Assembly (NCBI RefSeq): GCF_000020965.1
Contig: NC_011297.1
Span: forward strand, 1,522,525-1,586,524
Origin: Dictyoglomus thermophilum H-6-12
Lineage (GTDB): Bacteria > Dictyoglomota > Dictyoglomia > Dictyoglomales > Dictyoglomaceae
Direction of reading: 5' to 3'
DNA: 64,000 nt
Shown one piece after another: positions 7,627-17,042 of this stretch; position 1 is the first letter of the stretch; each line of letters starts with the position of its first letter. The notes beneath the pieces were generated by a model. That model saw only the letters and a program-made list of their open reading frames with translations. It searched no databases and was not told where the DNA came from. Both the position numbers and the translations under genes were made by a program.

Positions 7627-8079
7627 TTGAGATGTCCATTCTGTGGATATGAGGATACTTTTGTTATAGACACACGAGAAATCGAAGATCAAAGGGTAAT
7701 AAGAAGAAGAAGAGAGTGCCCTAACTGTAAGAATAGATTTACTACTTACGAAAGGATTGAAGAAAAACCCATAATGGTTATTAAAAAAGACGGGAGAAGA
7801 GAGCCTTTTGATAGGAATAAACTCTTAGCTGGACTTCAAAGGGCAGTGGTGAAAAGAAATATAGATAATGAAAAATTAGAAGCAATTATTGATGAAATTA
7901 TTGCAAACATAAGAAAACAGGGAATAAGCGAGATAACCTCTAAGGAGATTGGGAAAATGGTGTTAGAAAAACTAAAAGATCTTGATGCTGTTGCTTATGT
8001 AAGATTTGCATCTGTATATCAAGAATTTAGTTCTCTTGAAGAATTTGCAAAACTTTTATCTCAAATGAAAAAAGAATAA
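7627..8079 (+). CDS. nrdR: Transcriptional repressor NrdR
   Basis: NrdR senses ATP/dATP and represses ribonucleotide reductase genes. The 150-residue protein has the N-terminal zinc ribbon (CPFC near residue 3 and CPNC near residue 31) followed by an ATP-cone (KKDGRREPFDRNKL...). I place the start at TTG 7627, giving LRCPFCGYEDTFVIDTRE, the normal NrdR beginning. It follows GGGGAGGG by seven bases, and the length is normal. A longer frame from 7564 would start inside the promoter -35. It is first in an operon with nrdD and nrdG, and two NrdR-box-like sites upstream suggest it controls its own operon. Confidence 0.95.
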   Translation: MRCPFCGYEDTFVIDTREIEDQRVIRRRRECPNCKNRFTTYERIEEKPIMVIKKDGRREPFDRNKLLAGLQRAVVKRNIDNEKLEAIIDEIIANIRKQGISEITSKEIGKMVLEKLKDLDAVAYVRFASVYQEFSSLEEFAKLLSQMKKE

Positions 8080-8101
8080 ACAGTAAAAGGGGGCTTAGCT
8101 T

Positions 8102-9985
8102 ATGATTGGTAATCTGAATAACTTAATAAAAGAGTATTTAACAAGAGAAGATTGGAGAGTAAATGAAAACTCAAATATGGGTTATTCTCTCCAAGGATTA
8201 AACTACTACTTATATTCTTCTCTAATTGCAAGATATTGGCTTGAGGAAATATACCCCCAAGAAATATCTCGAGCACACCAAAATGGAGATTTTCACATTC
8301 ATGACTTGGGATCTCTTTCGGTTTATTGCGTTGGATGGGATCTTGAAGATTTACTCCTAAAGGGCTTTGGAGGGGTAGAAGGTAAGGTAGCAAGTAAACC
8401 TGCAAAACATTTTAGAACAGCCTTGGGTCAAATAGTAAACTTTATGTTTACTTTACAAGGAGAAGCAGCAGGAGCCATAGCCTTTTCTAATTTTGATACA
8501 TTCCTTGCTCCCTTCATAGCCTACGATGGTCTTACTTATAAGGAAGTAAAACAAGCCATGCAAGAGTTCATATTTAACTTAAACATACCTACAAGAACTG
8601 GCTTCCAAACACCCTTTACTAACCTAAGCTTTGACCTTGTAGTACCTCAAGATTTAAAAGACAAAAAAGTAATAATAGGAGGAGAAAGAAAAGAGGCTAC
8701 TTACGGAGAATTTCAAAGGGAGATGGATCTTTTAAACGAGGCTTTTGCAGAAGTAATGATAGAGGGAGATGCTAATGGAAGAATATTTACCTTCCCAATT
8801 CCTACTTATAGCATAACCAAAGATTTTCCATGGGATAAATCAAACCTTACAAAAATCTGGGAAATGACTGCTAAGTATGGAACTCCATACTTTTCTAACT
8901 TTGTAAATTCAGATATGGATCCTTCTGATGTAAGATCCATGTGTTGTAGATTGAGACTTGACAACTCTATGGTAAGACAGAGAGCTCTAAGCTTTACTTT
9001 AAATACCAACACAAAGAATGTGGATGAACTAAAACATAGAGGCGGAGGACTATTTGGAGCTAATCCCTTAACAGGAAGTATTGGTGTAGTAACTATCAAC
9101 ATGCCAAGACTGGGATATCTCTCGAAAACTGAGGAGGAATTTTTTGAAAGATTATCTTATCTTATGGAACTTGCAAAAGAAAGCTTAGAAATTAAGAGAC
9201 AAGTTATTGAAGATCTAACTCATAAAAACCTATATCCTTACTCCAAATATTACTTATCTGGAGTTTATGAGCTAACAGGACAATACTGGGGTAACCACTT
9301 TGCTACTATCGGACTTATCGGAATGCATGAGGCTTGTGTAAACTTCTTAGGAGAAGGAATAGAGACTTCTGCAGGAAGAGAATTTACCATAAAGGTATTG
9401 AAATTCATGAGAGAAAAATTAATAGAATTTCAGAAAGAGACAAACAATTTATACAACTTAGAAGCCACACCTGGAGAGGGCACTTCTTACAGACTTGCAA
9501 GGATAGACAAGAATAAATACCCTGACATTTATACTTCAGGAAGCAATGAACCTTTTTATACCAATTCTACTCAGCTTCCCGTAGATTACTCTGCAGATCC
9601 TTTTGAAGTCTTAGAACACCAAGATGAGATCCAAAGTCTCTACACAGGTGGTACAGTACTTCATATCTTTTTAGGAGAGGCATTAGAAGACATAGAAATG
9701 GTTAAAGAAGCAGTAAAATTAATCACTTCAAATTATAGACTTCCTTACTTTACCCTTACACCTACCTTCAGTATATGCCCAGAGCATGGCTATATAAGAG
9801 GGGCTCATGAAAAATGTCCAACTTGTGGAAAAGGAACAGAGATATACTCAAGAGTTGTAGGATATTACCGACCTGTAAAAAGTTGGAACAAAGGAAAGCA
9901 AGAAGAATTTAGGTTAAGAAAGACCTTTATTTTAGCATTAAAGGAGAGGAGAAAAATTGAAAATCTCAGGCTACCTGGGATTTAG
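8102..9985 (+). CDS. nrdD: Anaerobic (class III) ribonucleoside-triphosphate reductase
   Basis: A glycyl-radical enzyme that reduces ribonucleotides to deoxyribonucleotides without oxygen. The 627-residue chain lacks the N-terminal ATP-cone of the E. coli enzyme and so resembles the shorter Thermotoga type. Visible are the active-site Cys region SMCCRLRLD, a conserved Cys in YCVGWDLEDLL, a C-terminal zinc site (CPEHG and CPTCG, about residues 560-580), and the radical loop RVVGYYRP with Gly587. The tail beyond the glycine is about ten residues longer than usual because it overlaps nrdG by 29 bases. It needs NrdG for activation. Confidence 0.97.
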   Translation: MIGNLNNLIKEYLTREDWRVNENSNMGYSLQGLNYYLYSSLIARYWLEEIYPQEISRAHQNGDFHIHDLGSLSVYCVGWDLEDLLLKGFGGVEGKVASKPAKHFRTALGQIVNFMFTLQGEAAGAIAFSNFDTFLAPFIAYDGLTYKEVKQAMQEFIFNLNIPTRTGFQTPFTNLSFDLVVPQDLKDKKVIIGGERKEATYGEFQREMDLLNEAFAEVMIEGDANGRIFTFPIPTYSITKDFPWDKSNLTKIWEMTAKYGTPYFSNFVNSDMDPSDVRSMCCRLRLDNSMVRQRALSFTLNTNTKNVDELKHRGGGLFGANPLTGSIGVVTINMPRLGYLSKTEEEFFERLSYLMELAKESLEIKRQVIEDLTHKNLYPYSKYYLSGVYELTGQYWGNHFATIGLIGMHEACVNFLGEGIETSAGREFTIKVLKFMREKLIEFQKETNNLYNLEATPGEGTSYRLARIDKNKYPDIYTSGSNEPFYTNSTQLPVDYSADPFEVLEHQDEIQSLYTGGTVLHIFLGEALEDIEMVKEAVKLITSNYRLPYFTLTPTFSICPEHGYIRGAHEKCPTCGKGTEIYSRVVGYYRPVKSWNKGKQEEFRLRKTFILALKERRKIENLRLPGI

Positions 9986-10643
9986 TCTAATAGATTACCC
10001 TGGAATACCAAGCTTTGTAATATTTACACAGGGATGTAATTTTAAATGTCCCTTCTGCCATAATCCTGAGCTAATATCTCAAAGAAAGAAGGGACAATAC
10101 TCTGAGGAATTCATATTAGAAGAGATTGATAGAAGAAGAAAATTAATTAAAGGAGTTGTGATCACAGGAGGGGAGCCTACTCTTCAGGAGGATCTCCCCT
10201 CCTTTCTTTTTAAAATTAAGAAGAAAAGACTTCTAATAAAACTTGACACCAATGGTTCAAATCCAAAAATGCTTATAGAAATTATAAAAAGTAACCTTGT
10301 AGATTATGTAGCAATGGATTTCAAAACCTCCCCCTCTAAATATCACAAGGCCATAGGTCTAACAGAGAACGAGACAAAAAAATATCTCAAAAATATCTTT
10401 GAATCCTTAAAGATACTGAGAGAGAACAAAATAAAATTTGAAATAAGGACCACTGTGGTACCTGAAATTGTGGAAGAAGAAGATCTTATTGAAATAAGAA
10501 AAATAATTGGAGAAAATACTCTGTATTTTCTTCAGCCTTTTAAAAATGACAAAACCCTAAGTTACGAGTTTAAAAACAAAAATCCATATCCTGAAGAGAT
10601 GTTAGAGAAATACTCAGCTACCATAAAAAGCAAGTTAAGATAG
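9957..10643 (+). CDS. nrdG: Anaerobic ribonucleotide reductase activating protein (radical SAM)
   Basis: The enzyme uses S-adenosylmethionine and a [4Fe-4S] cluster to install the glycyl radical on NrdD. The 228-residue protein has CxxxCxxC at Cys27, Cys31 and Cys34, then ITGGEPTLQ (SAM binding). It starts at TTG 9957 within the end of nrdD, with AGGAGAGG upstream, so translation is coupled. Of the two NrdG subclasses, the SLIDYPG and GCNFKCPFCHNP segments fit the longer, Thermotoga-like one. Its 3' end overlaps the convergent MFS gene by 9 bases. Confidence 0.95.
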   Translation: MKISGYLGFSLIDYPGIPSFVIFTQGCNFKCPFCHNPELISQRKKGQYSEEFILEEIDRRRKLIKGVVITGGEPTLQEDLPSFLFKIKKKRLLIKLDTNGSNPKMLIEIIKSNLVDYVAMDFKTSPSKYHKAIGLTENETKKYLKNIFESLKILRENKIKFEIRTTVVPEIVEEEDLIEIRKIIGENTLYFLQPFKNDKTLSYEFKNKNPYPEEMLEKYSATIKSKLR

Positions 10644-11810
10644 TTTTGGTGTATTTGTGATCTTTCTAAGAACCAATAGACCAAATATAGTAGAAAGTAG
10701 CCCCTGAAGAAAATTAGCCCTATAACCTAAAATATCGATCAACACACCTGAGGTTAAGTAAGCAATAACCTGAGAAGCAGAAACTACTAACGTATTTATT
10801 CCTACTATACTTCCTTCTTTATCCTTTGGAATATAGCTAAGTATCAAACTGTAAGGAATTACTGTAAGAGAACCAAGGCTTATTCCATAAATCACCGAAG
10901 CTATAAAAGCCATATTTATCCTTTGAGCTTGCGAAAATAAAAAACTACTTATACCAAATAGAGCAAGAAAAATCGCTGAAAGCTTCTCTTTAGGAAACTT
11001 GTCAGCAATAAAACCTGAAAAAAAGGTAGACAAAGCCGTTAAAACCCCAAAAATAACTAACACAACTATATACTCACTTAAGGAAGCTGAAAGAGCATCT
11101 TGAAAGAAAAGTAATATAAAAGAGCTTACAGAGGAGATACCATACCAAACAAAAAATTGTAAAAGGAAAAGTGTGAACCAAAATCTTCCCTTTAAGAACT
11201 CTATGTTTACAGTAAAATTTTGGAGACTTACTTTACTCTCCTTCTCAGGTATAAAAAAGAAAATTATTGCAGACAAAAAAATACTCCACTTTAACAAAGC
11301 AAAAGTCAAGTTAGAAGCGTGAGAAATAACAACTATAAAAATATATACCCCTTGGAAAAATTGAGAGGCAAAATTTAGAACACCTGTAGCCCTTGCAAAA
11401 AAATCTCTGCTAAAAAGGTCAGGAACCAAAGTTTGATACAGTGAGATAGCAGAGTAAAAAAATACATAAGTTAAAGTTAAGTAGAGAAATAACTCTGTAA
11501 CATTTTTTGTCTTTTCTAAAAAATATATAGATAGAGAAAGAAAAAGAAGAGAAAAAACAATTAGATATTTTCTACCTTTTATTATTCTTTTTAACTTGTC
11601 CGATAAAAAACCTACAAAAGGTGGTATAAAGATACCTACTAAACTTCCCAAAGAAAGTAAAACTCCTATTTGGGACTTTGAAGCAACAAACTTGTTTATA
11701 AAAAATATCAAAGAAAAACCACGAAAAGCTTGAAAAAAGGAAAGACCAATTCCCCCAACACTCAGAAGCACTAAAATTTTTACAAAAAAATCTATCCTTA
11801 TACTCTTCAC
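10635..11810 (-). CDS. Major facilitator superfamily transporter
   Basis: The 391-residue protein has about twelve membrane helices. An MFS loop 2-3 signature-like segment (GFLSDKLKR) and its second-half counterpart (SGFIADKFPKEKL) point to two six-helix bundles. The start is GTG 11810, with no ribosome binding site; a TAAAAT -10 ends nine bases before it, so the message may be leaderless. Substrate is unknown. General resemblance is to sugar or drug/proton porters, and the gene has no functional partner nearby. Confidence 0.8.
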   Translation of the reverse strand: MKSIRIDFFVKILVLLSVGGIGLSFFQAFRGFSLIFFINKFVASKSQIGVLLSLGSLVGIFIPPFVGFLSDKLKRIIKGRKYLIVFSLLFLSLSIYFLEKTKNVTELFLYLTLTYVFFYSAISLYQTLVPDLFSRDFFARATGVLNFASQFFQGVYIFIVVISHASNLTFALLKWSIFLSAIIFFFIPEKESKVSLQNFTVNIEFLKGRFWFTLFLLQFFVWYGISSVSSFILLFFQDALSASLSEYIVVLVIFGVLTALSTFFSGFIADKFPKEKLSAIFLALFGISSFLFSQAQRINMAFIASVIYGISLGSLTVIPYSLILSYIPKDKEGSIVGINTLVVSASQVIAYLTSGVLIDILGYRANFLQGLLSTIFGLLVLRKITNTPKLS

Positions 11811-11819
11811 AATAGAGTA

Positions 11820-11825
11820 ATTTTA
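11820..11825 (-). promoter_or_regulatory. -10 element for the MFS gene (leaderless arrangement)
   Basis: TAAAAT on the minus strand ends nine bases before the GTG start. The -35 (TTCAAT, 17 bases upstream) is poor. No Shine-Dalgarno sequence is visible. Confidence 0.35.
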
Positions 11826-11855
11826 TCACTGATAGCAAAAATATTGAAGAGCTGG

Positions 11856-13262
11856 TTAAATTACATATACCTCAGAAATCAGTCTCTGGGCCGTCTCTAC
11901 CAAGTTATTTGAGGCATATCTTTTGGCATGATCTATAACTTTATCAATAATGCTATCAATTTTCTCTTTAGATAAAACTTGAGAAGCAAAATCTAAAATT
12001 ATTTTAATTGCCTCTTTCAAAAATGCTCTCAACTCTTCTTCTTGTGAGCTTGCAATATTTCTATAAAAATATGGGAAATTTTGCCTTGACTCTGAAGGAA
12101 GATAAGAGAATAAATGTTTAACATCAGATAGACTTTCTGAAATAAATCTATCCCATTCTTTTACAAACTCATCTCTCTTACCTGATTTCTCAAACTCTAA
12201 AATCATCTCCTGCCAAGACATGAAGAAGTAATTTAAAAGATCAAGCTTTATATTATCTCCTAAAGGTAATGTTAATTTCTTATCAAGGACAGATTTTATC
12301 AACTGAAGCTTTCTCAACTCTCCAAAAGGTAAGACGTTTTCCACATCTTTAAGGGTTCTTCTTCCATCAAGAGCCCATAGCACAATATTCTCTTCAATTA
12401 TGTCACTATATTTTATAGGTACATAAATTTTAGACATAAAAGGTTCCAGTTCTTGAGATAAGAATATAATCTTTCCTGTATCAATAACATTATTGATCTC
12501 GAGCTTCCTATAATTCTCTATAAAATGGAATACTTCTTTTATCACATTAAAATAATCATCAGGAGGAGCATCCTTAATTAAGGGGTAAACATTATACCAC
12601 TCCACTTTTTTATCCTTAGTAAGTATTTCAAAAACAAGTTTATAAGTAGTTAATTTATTCAATTGCTCAGACCATTTTTTTCTAAAATCCCGTTCATTCT
12701 CCTTCTCCAAGGTAAATACGAAGTATCTCCAGAAAGTGTAGGTCCAGAATAAGTTGATGTTATCATCAATTCTTAGAAGATTCTTATTCTTTCTCAATTT
12801 CTCAATTACCCTAAGAGTTCTATACTCTCCATAAGGAGAATTCAAAATTATATCCTTCGTTGATCTGATTCCATCAAATAGTTCGCCTACTTTTCTCTCT
12901 TCCTCCAATAAATTAGCAGCATTTACAAAGAGAAATATCAAATCTCCCAAATACTCCATCAAATCAATGTCTTTTGAAACATCTACTAAAATGTGAAGAG
13001 GATCAAGATTTAAATTAGACTTAGGAGCTTTTTCATCAGGATAAAAGGCAAAAGTCCCATCTTTCCAGAGAGCAAGATGTAAAACAGCCTCCTCATCTTC
13101 GCAGTTGTCTGCCTTAATATGCTTTATTTTTCCATCCTCAAAATACACATCAGTCTTTTTTTTATCTTTTGTAAGTTGTAATCTACCAGTCTTTCTGCTA
13201 AAGGATAATATCTCCATAACCTCCCACAAGGAGACACTCTTCAAATCTCCACTAAGTCCCAT
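11856..13262 (-). CDS. DUF4388 (PATAN-type) protein
   Basis: The first about 100 residues match DUF4388/PATAN regulatory domains: GDLKSVSLWEVMEILSFSRKTGRL, then VYFEDGKIKHI and a DGTFAFYP segment. The remaining about 365 residues are charged and mostly helical, with a repeated pattern of short modules (VGELFDGIRSTKDIIL and IVLWALDGRRTLKDVE) also typical of DUF4388-associated regions. No membrane segment, HTH or catalytic motif is evident. Such proteins are linked to two-component or GTPase signalling in other bacteria; none is adjacent. AAAGGGG precedes the ATG at 13262. Confidence 0.7.
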   Translation of the reverse strand: MGLSGDLKSVSLWEVMEILSFSRKTGRLQLTKDKKKTDVYFEDGKIKHIKADNCEDEEAVLHLALWKDGTFAFYPDEKAPKSNLNLDPLHILVDVSKDIDLMEYLGDLIFLFVNAANLLEEERKVGELFDGIRSTKDIILNSPYGEYRTLRVIEKLRKNKNLLRIDDNINLFWTYTFWRYFVFTLEKENERDFRKKWSEQLNKLTTYKLVFEILTKDKKVEWYNVYPLIKDAPPDDYFNVIKEVFHFIENYRKLEINNVIDTGKIIFLSQELEPFMSKIYVPIKYSDIIEENIVLWALDGRRTLKDVENVLPFGELRKLQLIKSVLDKKLTLPLGDNIKLDLLNYFFMSWQEMILEFEKSGKRDEFVKEWDRFISESLSDVKHLFSYLPSESRQNFPYFYRNIASSQEEELRAFLKEAIKIILDFASQVLSKEKIDSIIDKVIDHAKRYASNNLVETAQRLISEVYVI

Positions 13263-13294
13263 ACTTGTTCCCCTTTCTTTAACAATTTATAAAT

Positions 13295-13328
13295 AAGGGG
13301 AAGGCTCCCATTTTTGAACCTTCCCCTT
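13295..13328 (-). terminator. Terminator after the lipoprotein operon
   Basis: A 10-bp stem (AAGGGGAAGG / CCTTCCCCTT) has a 14-base loop and is followed on the minus strand by TATTTAT. It separates the lipoprotein gene from the DUF4388 gene. Confidence 0.6.
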
Positions 13329-13365
13329 ACCTTAAATTATATCACAACTTTAATATTAATTTAAG

Positions 13366-14040
13366 TTAGTTTAAATAAGTTCTAAAATATTTTGCAAACA
13401 AATCAAAAATCTCAGGAGTTATTCTAAAGCCTTGTTTTCCTTCCACTATTACCACATCATCAATATAAAAATCAAGATTGGGATTACTGGGGATCTCTAC
13501 ATATAAAGCTAAGTCAAGTATATTAACCCCAGCAGGTATCTGATAAGTCCCTGCAAGCTCTACCCATTTACCACCTGGCACCTCATTGTCATGCTTTATC
13601 CAATCATATTGAGTACTACTATCACTGTCATATTTTCTTCTCATTGTAATACCAACATGCTGTGGTAAATCTGAATTATGTTTTACCCATACAGATATAC
13701 TATAAACCTTACCTGGTTTCAAAATATCTTTTAATTGAATTTGAGCCCCGTTCCAACCTGCGGTTCTTCCTGTGACATATAAGCTATATTTCCCTGTATG
13801 AGCATCTTTATCCACTACAGCTACAGACACTCCCTCTCCATTAGGAGTCCACCCTTCAGTCTTTCCAGATTCAAAAGTAGTGATAAGAATAGCATTAGGC
13901 ACATTAGGAACTTCCTTTGCTACTTCCTTTACAGCTTCCTGAGGTACAGTAGTTTGTACAGCAGTCTCTTTAGGAGTACAACCAGCAATTATAAAAACAA
14001 ATCCTAACACTAAAAGGATGCTAAAAAGCTTTTTACACAT
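13366..14040 (-). CDS. Carbohydrate-binding lipoprotein (CBM4/9/22-like domain)
   Basis: The 224-residue protein has a signal peptide ending in a lipobox (FIIAGC, Cys21), a short Thr/Glu/Val-rich linker, and one beta-sandwich module (about residues 50-200). The module has the hallmarks of the CBM4/9/22 group: FESGKTEGW, GKYSLYVTGRTAGWNGAQI, LKPGKVYSISVWVKH and FYIDDVVI. CBM22-type modules bind xylan. It is the last gene of the importer operon, after a hairpin, so it probably captures oligo- or polysaccharide at the cell surface for the importer. There is no catalytic domain. Confidence 0.75.
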   Translation of the reverse strand: MCKKLFSILLVLGFVFIIAGCTPKETAVQTTVPQEAVKEVAKEVPNVPNAILITTFESGKTEGWTPNGEGVSVAVVDKDAHTGKYSLYVTGRTAGWNGAQIQLKDILKPGKVYSISVWVKHNSDLPQHVGITMRRKYDSDSSTQYDWIKHDNEVPGGKWVELAGTYQIPAGVNILDLALYVEIPSNPNLDFYIDDVVIVEGKQGFRITPEIFDLFAKYFRTYLN

Positions 14041-14071
14041 TTTGGCACCTCCTCCTCTCTAAATTTTTAAT

Positions 14072-14098
14072 AAGAGGGGGTTTTATACCCCCCCTCTT
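14072..14098 (-). terminator. Hairpin directly after the binding-protein gene
   Basis: A 9-bp stem (AAGAGGGGG / CCCCCTCTT) abuts the binding-protein stop codon and precedes the lipoprotein gene. It is followed on the minus strand by ATTAAAAATTT, so it may partially terminate transcription or stabilise the upstream message. Confidence 0.6.
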
Positions 14099-16015
14099 TT
14101 ACTGTTTAAAGAAAAATTGCTCAGGGAAAGAATTCAACTCAGATCTAAATGGGTCATCCCAAAGTATCCCATCTGGTACATTTCTTAGCTTGTTGTTCAC
14201 TATTACCAGTTGAGGAATACCTCCTACGGTTCCAATTATCCATATGTTCTTTCTATGTAAAGCTATAATCTGTCTTATAATTGTGTCTCTCCTTCTTGCG
14301 TCAACGGTTCTATTGAATTCATCCCATAGATCATAGATCTTTCTTATATCACCTGTAGGCTCCTCTCCTTCTTGTCCCTTAGTCCAATACCATCTTGCGT
14401 AAAGTGGTGCCCATGGCCCATCGGTCCATGTACCAAGAAGTCTTCCTGGAGATATGGCTACATTGCTCATTCTATCCAAAACCCAGACTCCTATTTCTAT
14501 ATCTCCCGAGTTACATTGAGTAGTATACAAACTCCTATCCACTTGCTTTATAATGGTCTTAATACCGATCGCTTCCCAATAACTCTTGATAAGCTCCATA
14601 GTACTCATATTAGCACTACCAGGATATGTGGTAAAACTTACCACAAGCTCAATTGGTTTTCCGTCAGGACCAATTCTAAATCCATCCTTACCAACTTTAA
14701 GTCCCATAGCATCAAGTAATATTTTGGCTCTTCCAGGATCATATTGAGCATATGCTTGAGCCCATGCCTTATCATAATAGGCGGAGCCTGGTGGAATAGC
14801 TGCCTGCATTGGCACTCCAAGTCCAAAGAATAAAATCTTGTTTATTTCTTCTCTATTTATGGCAAGAGAAAGTGCTTGTCTAAACCTCACATCCTGGAAT
14901 AACTTTCTTTTTACTGGATCCTTTACGTTTTGGTTCAAATATATGGCTGGGTCTGCACCTGTGCCTGTTCTCCATACAAGAATCCTATAATTACCTTTTT
15001 CTTTATTCTGCATAAATAACGTATAGTTAGGCAATCTCATGTGGCGAGCCTGAAAATCTATCTCTCCTGCCACAGCCTTCATATTAATCATCTCTGCATC
15101 ACTTACAAGATAATGAACTACTCTATCAATATAGGGCAATTGATTTCCCTCAGTGTCTACTACAGGATAGTATGGATTTCTCTCCATTACAAACGCTGGT
15201 TCATTGGGACTCTTACTTACAATCTTCCAAGGAGACATGGTAGGCAAATCAGGATTCTGAATATAATCGATCATAAACTGGAATAATTCATACCATTTAT
15301 TAAAACCTTTCTGCTTTGCGAGAGCCTCCAGCTTATCCTTTGGAGTATATTTCGGATGGAACTGCATTAAGTAATGTTTTGGAGCATAGAAAGCAAAAGA
15401 ACCTTTTGAGTTGTCAATAAACCATCCCTGGGTAGGGAAAGTATAAATAAACATTGGATTTGGATTCTTAAACTCAATTCTAAAAGTGTAATTATCTACT
15501 TTTACAAATTTAGCCCTAACACCATCTTGGACAAAAGCAGAAGGAAAAGTAGGAGTTAACTCTTCATTTCCAATTACATCCTCGTACCAGAATATTACAT
15601 CGTCGGTAGTCATAGGCTGACCATCGGACCACTTCAAACCCTCTCTTAACTTAAAAGTGAAAACTCTACCGTCTTTAGAAATTGTATATTTCTCTACCAA
15701 CCATGGAAGAATGGTCTTACTATCTGATGCCCATCTCATCAAGTTATTTGCATCATAGCAAATCTTAGCTATTCCCCATCTATCTCCAGGCCCCATCCAA
15801 GCTCTCCTAAGGGTTCCACCATAAACTCCTACTTCTTCTAAAGGTTTAACCACAATAGGATTCTTAGGTAATCTCTGCTCTACCGGTGGAAGTTTTCCTT
15901 CCTTTACAAGAGCGGCAGTCATAGGAGACTCATTATATTTTTTCTGTCCTACAATAGTGTTCCCAAAAATTAATATGAAGATTAAAAGAATGCTTAGGAA
16001 TTTAAAACATTTCAT
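14099..16015 (-). CDS. Extracytoplasmic solute-binding protein, family 5 (Dpp/Opp type), probably oligosaccharide
   Basis: The 638-residue protein has a Sec signal peptide (residues about 1-23) and family 5 landmarks: YGGTLRRA, FTFKLREGLKWSDGQPMTTDDVIFWYED, VRFRQALSLAINREEI. Family 5 proteins bind peptides, but in Thermotogales and related thermophiles many bind xylo- or gluco-oligosaccharides, and the long chain (over 600 residues) fits that group. The neighbourhood (CBM lipoprotein, LacI regulator) supports sugar. It is gene 5 of the operon 20187-13366. Confidence 0.85.
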   Translation of the reverse strand: MKCFKFLSILLIFILIFGNTIVGQKKYNESPMTAALVKEGKLPPVEQRLPKNPIVVKPLEEVGVYGGTLRRAWMGPGDRWGIAKICYDANNLMRWASDSKTILPWLVEKYTISKDGRVFTFKLREGLKWSDGQPMTTDDVIFWYEDVIGNEELTPTFPSAFVQDGVRAKFVKVDNYTFRIEFKNPNPMFIYTFPTQGWFIDNSKGSFAFYAPKHYLMQFHPKYTPKDKLEALAKQKGFNKWYELFQFMIDYIQNPDLPTMSPWKIVSKSPNEPAFVMERNPYYPVVDTEGNQLPYIDRVVHYLVSDAEMINMKAVAGEIDFQARHMRLPNYTLFMQNKEKGNYRILVWRTGTGADPAIYLNQNVKDPVKRKLFQDVRFRQALSLAINREEINKILFFGLGVPMQAAIPPGSAYYDKAWAQAYAQYDPGRAKILLDAMGLKVGKDGFRIGPDGKPIELVVSFTTYPGSANMSTMELIKSYWEAIGIKTIIKQVDRSLYTTQCNSGDIEIGVWVLDRMSNVAISPGRLLGTWTDGPWAPLYARWYWTKGQEGEEPTGDIRKIYDLWDEFNRTVDARRRDTIIRQIIALHRKNIWIIGTVGGIPQLVIVNNKLRNVPDGILWDDPFRSELNSFPEQFFFKQ

Positions 16016-16031
16016 AATTTTTACCTCCCCC

Positions 16032-17042
16032 TTAACTTATAGGCACACCACTTAAAGTTAATTCTTTAGCAAAATGGCATGCCACATAATGTTCATTGCC
16101 AACATCAATTAACTCAGGTCTCACCTCCCTACAGATATCCTTTGCGTAGTTGCATCTTGGATGGAAATAACAACCCAAAGGAGGATTGGAAGCATCAGGA
16201 ACCTCACCCTTTAGTAAAATTCTGCGAGTCTTAAGTTTAGGATCTGGTTTAGGAACCGCAGAAAGTAATGCTTCGGTATATGGATGCTTAGGACTTTCAA
16301 AAATTTCTTCCGTTTTTGCTAATTCTACAATCTTTCCTACATACATTACTGCTACTCTATCACATATATGCTCTACCACCGAAAGATCATGGGAAATAAA
16401 AAGATAAGTTAACTTAAATTCCTGCTGAAGATCCATAAGCAAGTTTAAAACTTGAGCTTGAATAGAAACGTCAAGAGCAGAAACAGGCTCGTCACAAACT
16501 ACAAGCTTAGGGTTTAAAGCAAGTGCTCTTGCAATACTTATCCTCTGTCTTTGTCCTCCCGAAAAAGCATGAGGATACCTCTTCATATATTCTGGTCTTA
16601 GGCCTACTTTTTTCATGAGATCTGCCACTCTATCATCAAGATCTTTGCCTTTTGCTATATTATTTACAATCAGAGGTTCTCCTATAATGTCCCTCACTGT
16701 CATTCGAGGGTTTAAAGATTTAAAAGGATCTTGAAATATCATTTGCATATATTTTCTTACATCTTTCAACTCTTTTGGAGAAAGCTTTGCCACATTTACC
16801 TCTTTTCCATCTATATGTAGTATTACATCCCCATCGGTAGGGTCATAAGCCCTCAAAATTACTTTTCCTGTAGTAGTCTTACCACAGCCAGACTCTCCTA
16901 CAAGGCCAAGCGTTTCTCCTTCTCTAATAAAAAAACTTATGTCATCCACAGCTCTTATTGTTGCTACTTTTTTCCTCAAAAAACCTTTGGTCACTGGAAA
17001 GTACTTTTTCAGATTTCTTACCTCTAATAACAAGTTATCCAT
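16032..17042 (-). CDS. Dpp/Opp-type ABC transporter ATPase (DppF-like)
   Basis: The 336-residue protein has Walker [10 protein letters not shown] (about residue 49), a Q-loop, signature [15 protein letters not shown], Walker [13 protein letters not shown], and an H-loop in [11 protein letters not shown]. The C-terminal oligopeptide-transporter extension carries the Cys-rich [11 protein letters not shown]...C pattern that binds an iron-sulfur cluster in this family. It pairs with the adjacent DppD-like ATPase, whose stop it overlaps by 8 bases. It energises import for the permeases encoded upstream. Confidence 0.92.
   Translation of the reverse strand: MDNLLLEVRNLKKYFPVTKGFLRKKVATIRAVDDISFFIREGETLGLVGESGCGKTTTGKVILRAYDPTDGDVILHIDGKEVNVAKLSPKELKDVRKYMQMIFQDPFKSLNPRMTVRDIIGEPLIVNNIAKGKDLDDRVADLMKKVGLRPEYMKRYPHAFSGGQRQRISIARALALNPKLVVCDEPVSALDVSIQAQVLNLLMDLQQEFKLTYLFISHDLSVVEHICDRVAVMYVGKIVELAKTEEIFESPKHPYTEALLSAVPKPDPKLKTRRILLKGEVPDASNPPLGCYFHPRCNYAKDICREVRPELIDVGNEHYVACHFAKELTLSGVPIS

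Noticed and set aside
8806-9102. Reading frame antisense to nrdD
   Set aside because: Fully inside a highly conserved enzyme on the other strand; composition follows the antisense of nrdD.
13295-13328. Riboswitch before the DUF4388 gene
   Set aside because: A simple GC stem with A/T loop fits a terminator of the upstream operon; no conserved aptamer-like features.
14372-14719. 115-residue plus-strand frame inside the binding-protein gene
   Set aside because: Antisense shadow; no ribosome binding site, no homology visible.
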